DNA of 64,000 nt from Pseudovirgaria hyperparasitica (taxonomy: Eukaryota; Ascomycota; Dothideomycetes; Acrospermales; Acrospermaceae), in assembly GCF_010093815.1 (NCBI RefSeq), contig NW_022985556.1:1358805-1422804 (forward strand), in the 5' to 3' direction. Below the pieces are notes generated by a model, which was not told the DNA's origin, searched no databases, and saw nothing but the letters and a program-made list of their open reading frames with translations. This document shows positions 56,909-64,000 of this stretch, piece after piece (within the stretch, counting starts at the first letter, position 1; every line of letters starts with the position of its first letter). The translations under genes and the position numbers were made by a program.

Positions 56909-57760
56909 CTACTCCACACCATCTTCTGTTGTATCCAAGAACGGCCGGAAAGCTGCAAACTCCAAGAACTTCCTCGTCTTGGCCTGATTCATTGGCTCCA
57001 TACCCCCATCCGCTTTCTTCAATGCCTCTAAATACGCCGGCCTCTTCGCTACATCGCTTAGATACCTCAAAATATTCTTAAAAGGGGCCAGGTTCACAGG
57101 ATAAAATCCACGCATGGTCGTCAAAGTGAACACCGTCATCGCGTCCGCCGCACTAAGCTCCTCGCCAGCTAGATACCTGGTCTTTGAAAGTCGATTGTCG
57201 ACGAGCTTCAGAGCGTTCTTGAACTTATCGCCGAAGCGCTTGCCGATAGCCGAATCGTTTTGACCCGCGAAGCCTAGAGACATGCTGCGACCTAGGCCAG
57301 GTTGTAGCGTGCCATTAGCGTAGTGTAGCCAGGATAAATAGGGCACATAGTCCGGGTCGCCCGGGGTTCGGATCATTCGTGTCCCAGGCGCTTTGCCAGA
57401 ATACACGGACAGGATGTAATCGACGATGGCCATGGATTCGAAGAGCTCCACAGGTGGAGACATATTGGTGTCGCGGAAGAAAGGGGCTGTGCCGGTTGAT
57501 GTCTGAGATTATTAGGAAATGTACCTTGAATCGGCGATGATATGATAGATGAAGACGCACAATCTTTTTGAGTTCTTCAGGAGAGCCACCGCTTTCAGGG
57601 TCCCGCTGGAAGATTTTGAGGTCGTAGGGAACTTGCATTTCCTTAGAGACATTTAGAATTCACAGGATTCTGAAGTTCAAGAGGAGGGCAGAGGAACCTC
57701 TAAAAGCCAGACAACCCTTTCGCTCTGACTGAGGTGCAGATGATACACTTCGAGAGGCAT
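56909..57760 (-). CDS. glutathione S-transferase
   Basis: Three exons (57760-57698, 57641-57561, 57502-56909) with introns of 56 and 58 nt give 245 residues, a normal GST size. The thioredoxin-like N-terminal domain reads MPLEVYHLHLSQSERVVWLL, then EMQVPYDLKIFQRD and ELKKITSTGTAPFF, followed by the glutathione-site ESMAIVDYIL (ES-type motif). The helical C-terminal domain has the N-capping region LAGEELSAADAMTVF. The first donor is gttcct, an unusual GT site, chosen because only it keeps phase and the family alignment VVWLLEEMQVPYDL. In the usual IHPLGTAP segment the HPL is replaced by TST. The catalytic residue is probably Ser in the LSQSER segment, but this needs a structure. Such GSTs detoxify electrophiles in the cytosol. 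Confidence 0.86.
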
Positions 57761-59330
57761 AATGGTCGTGTGTCTGATGGTGAATATGCTGTTAGGCTTG
57801 AGAATGATATGCTAGAGGTGATATTGTCTGAAGAATAGACAGCTAGGCACTTTACCGTATCTATATTGGACCATGATGACCAATAGAGCGTTTCGTTCGA
57901 ACTATTGCTCCTGACGTAGCCTAAACGCTTTCCAACTTGTATAGCCGGCTGGGATGAGTGACGTCATAGGTTGAATGAAAGTGATATATCACGTGATTTC
58001 AGCGTGACCCGAAAATTTGAGAATCCGTCTACCTCCAGCGTCAATTACGAACAACAGATGCGTCCAGCCGCGCACGAACCTTCGATTCTCATCTTCTGAC
58101 TTGGTAGAAAAGGTATTATGAAAGAGCAAGGTCATGACGGGCTAGGATTGCAGATTTGTAAATGACACTTGGGTACACCCGCTTTCGCATTTGCGTTTAA
58201 AACGGCTTCTACGTCTTCTCTGAATATTGCAGAGCCCTATGAAGTGCTTCAGACCACGGTTGAACTTTTCCAGTTCCAGACGAAATTTAAGGCGCTGGCG
58301 TGCGTTCACAATGAGCAATGATACACAACGCGTGTAAAGCACGCGTCTTTTTCTGCTTGTGGAGAGGCTCCGCGGTTGGAAGCACCGGAAACGTCGATCT
58401 TCCACCATTTCTAACATGTTGTAATCATGTTTGTCGTGTAGTCTATGCTCAAGCAGTCCCTGTAGACTGTTTGCTGAGGCACAAGACGCATGCAACCATG
58501 CTGCAGCCGCTATGCTTGTGCTTCCTTCCATATTATATGCCGGATGCGTCGGCTCCCAATCGCGGCGATTGTACGACTTTTGACTTATTTGGTTCCATCC
58601 GCAGATTTCCCGAGTACTTCGTGACCGGTCGCTCTACATGTTATCTCGTACGCTATTGATGGCTTTGCTCTTTGTACTTCTGCTCCCGTGAGGTCGAGCA
58701 GTCTGCCTTGAAGTATGCCTCATAGAGCACTTTGATATATGGTGCAGCATATCATTACATTCGCGAAACGCTTCATATCGAGATTATCTCCTATGCCAGA
58801 AGTCAATGAGCATGAAGATTTATCTTTCCCACAGATGTTATTTCTATAGATACGCGAACCGTGTGTCTCATCTGCAATATCCCGTGCACACAAGGTATTG
58901 TGATGAAGTTTAAGTCAACCAACACCTTTTAGTCATTGCATATGTTGATCTTTGTAGGTAACGTTTGGTCCTGGTCCCATGCTACTTGGTCGTCCTACAG
59001 TGCGATACTGCTGTGGTCTCTTCAGCATTCAATGTAGAATATAGGGCTGTTGAATGTCTGAAGAGCATGTAGTGCGACAACAGGACAGAGTACTTCTAGA
59101 TCCCCCGAACTTAGTCGCAGCTAACGACGAATTCATTACGTATCACAAACCGTGCATTCCATTTGCCTGCGGCAACTTGAATATGTACTACAGAAGTCAA
59201 CGCAGTTTGCTACGGGCAATTTAGTCCACCGCGCGGCGAAGCAGGACTGCGAGTCATTGTAGGTAATTTGACTTCAATATCTGGGTTTGTTCGCTTATTA
59301 CGTCTGTATTAAAACCATCCTGTGAAATTC
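57761..59330. other. divergent spacer between GST and NLR genes
   Basis: It should hold both promoters. A minus ATG frame at 58142-58531 (129 codons) and a plus frame at 58318-58659 overlap each other and show no domain. I see nothing firm. Confidence 0.45.
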
Positions 59331-62300
59331 ATGATCTTTCAGAAACGATCTCTGGCAATGGTTCTTTCAGCGCTACGTCTTAAACCTAAACCGAAAGCAG
59401 AACTACAGAAAAGTCGGTGTATGGACATCGTTCAGTGTTCTCCTAAACCACAACAACCTCCAGCAGACCCACCAGGCGCATGCTTAGTGTCCGAATCAGA
59501 CCTTGGCGTAAAAGGTGTGTCTTGCAGCCTGTCGCTCGAATATCAGTCAACTGACGCCTGCAGTGCTATTCAGTGGAATTACATCGAGCCAGTGTAAATC
59601 AGTCACATCATTGTATCCGCAACCACAACGTTCAGGATGCAGTGACCCCCCGGCTAGCTCGCCCATGGAGTTCGATAAATTCCATGAAAGGCTGCAAATG
59701 CGACTCAGAGAAGAGAACTTTTCTGAGAAAAGGATCCAGTGTTGCCTCGAGCAATTGCGCCATAATCAATGCGACTCGGTGCAGATGATGGTAACAGAGA
59801 TTCGTCAAGCCTGGGATCAGCGAATTAATGCCTCGAGTCTGGTGTATTCTATCAGACGTTGGTGTGCCCCTTTGTTTCACTTCCAGTGGTCCCTCGATAC
59901 CCTTTCGCAAACTTGCACTCCATTATCTGCCGCTTGGGGTGTCTCAAGGATATTCTTGCAAGTAAATCATCCCCGTAGGATGATTACATGAGTCCCGCTG
60001 AACATCACTAAGGTACTGCACGATCTGACCGACGTACCAGACAGTATTGCAACGAAGTTTGAGTGCTTGCAAGACCACGTCCCCATATTTGAGGCCTACA
60101 AGATTGCGTTCGATGAAGACCCGAATGTCGTTACACACAACGTACTTGTTAGAGTATACGTCGAGTTCTACATAATATTTCTGCAAGTAGAAAAGATTCG
60201 TCTTCGATCCGCAAGTAAGACACACAGCGCCGCCCCTCATATCTCTGATGCTGTAGCAGAGACCAGCTGATGATCTAAGACAGACCCACTCAGACAGCCT
60301 GTGTGCATACTGAAGGCCAGCAAACCATTGATAGACTCACTACAATCCCTCGAGTACTACAAGAATCTCTTGAACGACATGGCTATCCCTCACTTGTTAA
60401 ATGGACAGAGAGAGATGAAAGAAGAACAGAAAGACACGAATAAAACTCTACAGCAGGTAAGGCATGCTCTCGAAAAGTTAGACCAGAGGCTTGAGCTCGA
60501 GCGCAAGAGATCCTTTGGTCGCTATGAGCAACCAAAGACCCTTATATTGATGCGCGACTTCGACCACGATAAGTTTGTTGGTCGTCAAAAAGACTTGGAT
60601 TTTGCGAAACGAACCTTGAGCCGCAGTGATGGGATGAAACGTCGTGTAGGGATTTATGGGCCGTCTGGCATGGGCAAGACTGAGTTTGTGGGTTTGTCTT
60701 CATTACATCGTATCATTTTATTCACGCCTCACGACAGGTGCTTGCGTACAGCAACTTATATTCCGAATATTACGAATACCGCATTTTTCTCGATGCCAGC
60801 AACATCCATGTCCTTTCAAATACTCTCGATTCCGCTTTGATTGGCTTGAACTTATCCGACCACGGCAACGCGAATGCAGATCGGCAAGCGCTAGCATTCC
60901 GAGATTGGGCGTCGAATGCACATGGCTGGCTTTTGATAGTTGACAATATCAAGATCGAGACCCAAGAGTCGGTTCGCCGATTGATGCCAGATGGTGGATC
61001 CACTGGGCACATCTTACTGACCTCGCAGAACAAAGCTATAGTGGCGTCGGTGGTGGCTTCCAGTGATAGCTGCATTCAACTGGAGCCGCCATCACACGAC
61101 GACGCTGTTGAGATGTTCATTGTGACCAGTGATGCACCTCGCTTCTCACGCGACAAAGCTACGATAGGGAAGATCGTCAAGTTCCTTCGATATTTACCGC
61201 ATGCCATAGCTCAGACTGGTGCGAACCGTAGGAACAACGGGTGGAGTTTGGATATGTTGTGGGAGCGATTGTCTAATAACCCGAAACGAGTAAGTCGGAT
61301 ACACTATAAGACACCCATGATATCTGTCTGATCCGTCGTAGGTATTGTCAGGAAGACCAGACGATGGACGAGAATCGATCACCGCATCGCACGATCTAAT
61401 ATTCAACACACTCTCAGATGATGCGCAGAGCTTGCTGCGGGTCATGTCTTTCTTTAGCCCATCTGCAATCCCGACGCTTGAAGACTGCATCGAACGCCGC
61501 GTAAATTCCTCCCTGCACTCGCGAGCTATACACAAAGCAACACCATCAGTGCCGTTGAAAGAACACAAACCAATCGACCAAATCGCAGCTCTTGTGTTGA
61601 ATTGGTCGCGCTTAGAAGGCGCTCTTCAGTGTCTACGCAATGTGTCGATGATACACAACAGTGCTCAATACGTGCTTCATATGCATGACTTCTCGCAGCT
61701 CATGACTCAGATGAGTCTGGAGCCATCACAGTGTGAAGAGTGGACCTCTGCGTGCATTGCTCTTCTTTGCTGGACGTTTCCCGAGCATGATGCTACTTTC
61801 GAGGAGCGCCAAAAGGTTAATGTGTATCTAGCGCAGGCTGAGATACTTCTGAGTAAGTACGATTCGAAAAAGGACGACAAATCTGATGACTCTGTGGCGT
61901 ATGCTACTGAACTGGAAGCCATCGTTGGACAATGCTTGATAAGGAGGCTGAGACAGAAGGATGCACTACACTACCTAAAGCTGTCTCGAGATTCTTACCT
62001 TCATAATCAATGGCAGGATCCCCAGCTCCTTTTGAATGTCACAAGACATATCGGATATGCATATCGTTACGCTGGAAATCTTTACGAGGCCGAAATCGCA
62101 TTTAGAGAAGCGCTACAGCTCTGTGAGAGGTCACATGAAGCTGAGTCAGATGAGATCATCCAAGCAAAAAATGATCTTCTAACAACAATAGAAAGATGCT
62201 GTCGACCTCAGGAGGCCGAGGGTCTTTGTCGCAATCTTCTGCAGTTAGCAACGGCAAAAGGTTATCATGATGATCATCCCGTAACACTTGCCATAACACA

Positions 62301-63729
62301 CAACTTGGCACTCTGTCTTTTGAATCAGACAAAGTTTGAGGTTGCCATACAGTTGTCCTTGGAAATCATCAACATCGAAACAGGAGAAGAGCAGGACGGC
62401 TCTAGTCTACTCAGAACTTTTAACAACCTGGGTGTTGCGTATGATTACTCTGGAGACTACGAAAGAGCGGAGAGCTTCTATCGAAGAGCCTTAACGGGCT
62501 TCAAGGAAATGTTTGGCCCACAAGACACTTTCACACTCCGTAATCAAAGCAACCTTTCCTCTGTTCTATTGACATTGGGACGTCTGGATGAAGCAGACGA
62601 TCTTGCAACGGAAGTTCTTGGGCAGTTTCTCGTATGTACTGGCCATGATGTGTTCGACACTGCAGTCGCTCAGCGGGACAAAGCAGAGGTTCTACGAGTA
62701 AAAGGACGCTTCCTGGAGGCGAAAGAGCTCCTAGTAGCTGCCTTGGGAACAATGCGCGAAGCTTCGGAGTCGCATCCTCTCATCCCTGGTACGATTACAT
62801 CTTTGAGCTTAGTCGAAGGCAATCTCGGTCTCACAGCAGAGGCCCTAGTCCATGCCGAGGAAGCTTTTCAGGCTCGTACGACACATTTTGTGGATTGTAT
62901 CAATGTTGGCACCTTCCAGGCAAACTACTGCTACGCAACGGCCCTCGCTGCAACGGGTTCCACAAAGGAAGCTGCAGTGCTCTTCATGGAGTGCATTGAA
63001 CAATGCCAACGTGTTCTTCCAGAGAATCATCCTTTATGCCTGATGGTCCAGAATAGCTTAGCCTGCCTTACTTGGGCGACTAGCCCACTTGAGTCCTTGA
63101 AACTCCTGCAGGACGTCAAGTCCGGTCTCACTGAAGGTGACGGAGACAGTTCCGGCACAGAGTCGGGGCAGCCTCGCATCCGCGGATTCGGTTCCGACAA
63201 CTATGCGGTACTCATTGTTTCCCTGAACATTGCGCGAATACAGCTCCATATCGGATGCACATCTCAAGCCGAATTTGTAATCGACTCCATGAGAGCAGCA
63301 CTTATTCGTGTATTCGGGTCAGACCATCCCGTCGCACTCGTCTACTATGTCATCCGCGGTCTGATACAGGCTTCCAAGGGTGACAAAGAGGCAACAGAAG
63401 AAGCTTATGAACTTTTCACAGAAGCCGCCACCGGGTTCGAATCAAAGCTATCACCGGATCACATGGTTCATTCATGGACAAGGTGCCTCATGACAAGAGC
63501 ATTACGTTGCCTTGGCCGGTCAAATGAAGCAGCAGCTCTAGAGACTTGGCCGAATGCCCGGGATGAGAAACGCACGCATAATATGTTTCTAGAGGAGCTG
63601 ATGAGTCCGAGAATGGATAACTTTGACTGGGTCCGTTACACTCTATTTCCTTGTGGGGAGACTTTTGTGCATCGACAGTTGCGTAAGACTATGTGTCGAA
63701 CCATATTGCGCGAGATTCCCAGGCTCTAG
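59331..63729 (+). CDS. fungal NLR/STAND protein with TPR C-terminus
   Basis: Six exons (59331-59514, 59564-59961, 60013-60214, 60284-60687, 60738-61289, 61342-63729) give 1375 residues; introns are 49, 51, 69, 50 and 52 nt. The N-terminal 370 residues are a helical effector or adaptor domain of the fungal STAND type (FQWSLDTLSQTCTPLSAAWG, HVPIFEAYKIAFDEDPNVVT). The nucleotide-binding domain has FVGRQKDLDFAK ahead of the P-loop GPSGMGKTE (387-395) and a Walker B-like WLLIVDN (460-466), then LTSQNKAIV as sensor region. From about residue 800 there are tetratricopeptide repeats (AYRYAGNLYEAEIAFREALQ, VAYDYSGDYERAESFYRRAL). Such proteins switch on ATP/GTP binding and oligomerise to start heterokaryon incompatibility, immunity or cell death. 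The start could be the ATG at 59331 or 59358. The third intron's acceptor (60283) is the least certain join. NB type (NB-ARC or NACHT) is not settled, though TPR favours NB-ARC. Confidence 0.85.
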
Positions 63730-63845
63730 GATCCGTCAAGGTCCCAATATTTACATAACATCAAATATGAAAATAAAAAAAAGGTTTTTCATGTATGTCA
63801 TCTATGCCCACATCGACCAGATTACGGTTATAAGCTTGCCATAAC

Positions 63846-63920
63846 TCACGGCGCCGTAGCCCGAGCGGCATCCTTGGTCAGTCGAAGGAATTCGGCGTCC
63901 ACCATCTCCGCCACCATAGA
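63846..63920 (-). CDS. last exon of a minus-strand gene, cut by the window edge
   Basis: The minus-strand sequence after an acceptor (gctaat branch, gtcgacag) reads SMVAEMVDAEFLRLTKDAAR, then ATAP and a TGA stop. The frame is protein-like and helical. Upstream, the minus strand at about 63977-64000 reads KPEISLE before a possible GC donor (gcaaag), which would give a 56-nt GC-AG intron, but the true donor may lie outside the window. I cannot name the gene. It converges on the NLR gene, whose stop lies 117 bases away. Confidence 0.5.
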   Translation of the reverse strand, partial: SMVAEMVDAEFLRLTKDAARATAP

Positions 63921-64000
63921 CTGTCGACAAGATTAGCCATGAATAATGCTTTTTCGACATTTTAGGGTGTCTTTGCCTCAAGCGAGATTTCTGGTTTCCA

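Noticed and set aside
58142-58531. 129-codon minus ATG frame upstream of the NLR
   Set aside because: It overlaps an equally long plus-strand frame and has no recognisable sequence; chance cannot be excluded.

Overview
The window is nuclear DNA of a filamentous ascomycete (Pezizomycotina; a dothideomycete is my guess, not shown by the sequence). The signs are short introns of about 46-100 nt with GTRNGY donors and CTRAY-like branch sites, pyrimidine-rich leaders, single genes on both strands at roughly one per 3 kb, and fungus-typical proteins such as an LCCL membrane protein, a proline/glutamine-rich metacaspase and a secreted type-B esterase. I assembled the exon models by hand, joining reading frames at splice signals and checking phase and family similarity.

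Layout from left to right: the 5' part of DNA ligase I (minus); a 4-kb stretch without a firm gene but with four copies of a TACCCGGC + TATA module; a ubiquitin-like/AN1 zinc-finger protein (minus); a cytochrome b5-acyl-CoA dehydrogenase fusion (minus); a mitochondrial RMND1/Mrx10-type DUF155 protein (minus); Vps41 of the HOPS complex (plus); quinolinate phosphoribosyltransferase (plus); a 3-kb microsatellite-rich spacer; a folliculin/Lst7 homologue (plus); a RINT1/Tip20 Dsl1-complex subunit (minus); the Pumilio-type ribosome-biogenesis factor Nop9 (plus); a group II PLP decarboxylase (minus); a GNAT acetyltransferase (minus); an LCCL multispanning membrane protein (plus); a Wss1-type WLM metalloprotease (plus); a long coiled-coil protein (minus); an FHA/RS protein like SNIP1/Pml1 (plus); a small mitochondrial LEA-like protein (minus); a secreted carboxylesterase (minus); a metacaspase of seven exons (minus); a spacer with a 318-bp Tc1/mariner-type MITE; a proline-rich protein of unknown function (plus); a glutathione S-transferase (minus); a fungal NLR/STAND protein with a TPR C-terminus (plus); and the last exon of another minus-strand gene.

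Most of the content is conserved housekeeping: DNA repair (ligase I, Wss1), membrane traffic and nutrient signalling (Vps41, RINT1, Lst7), ribosome and mRNA processing (Nop9, the FHA protein), NAD synthesis and mitochondria. The right-hand 15 kb is more accessory: a secreted esterase, the metacaspase, a MITE, short unassigned ORFs, a GST and an NLR. No metabolic gene cluster, CRISPR array, rRNA or convincing tRNA was found. The least explained parts are the repeated promoter-like modules at 2.05-3.36 kb, the ubiquitin-like protein that keeps an LRGG junction, and the NLR with its metacaspase neighbour.
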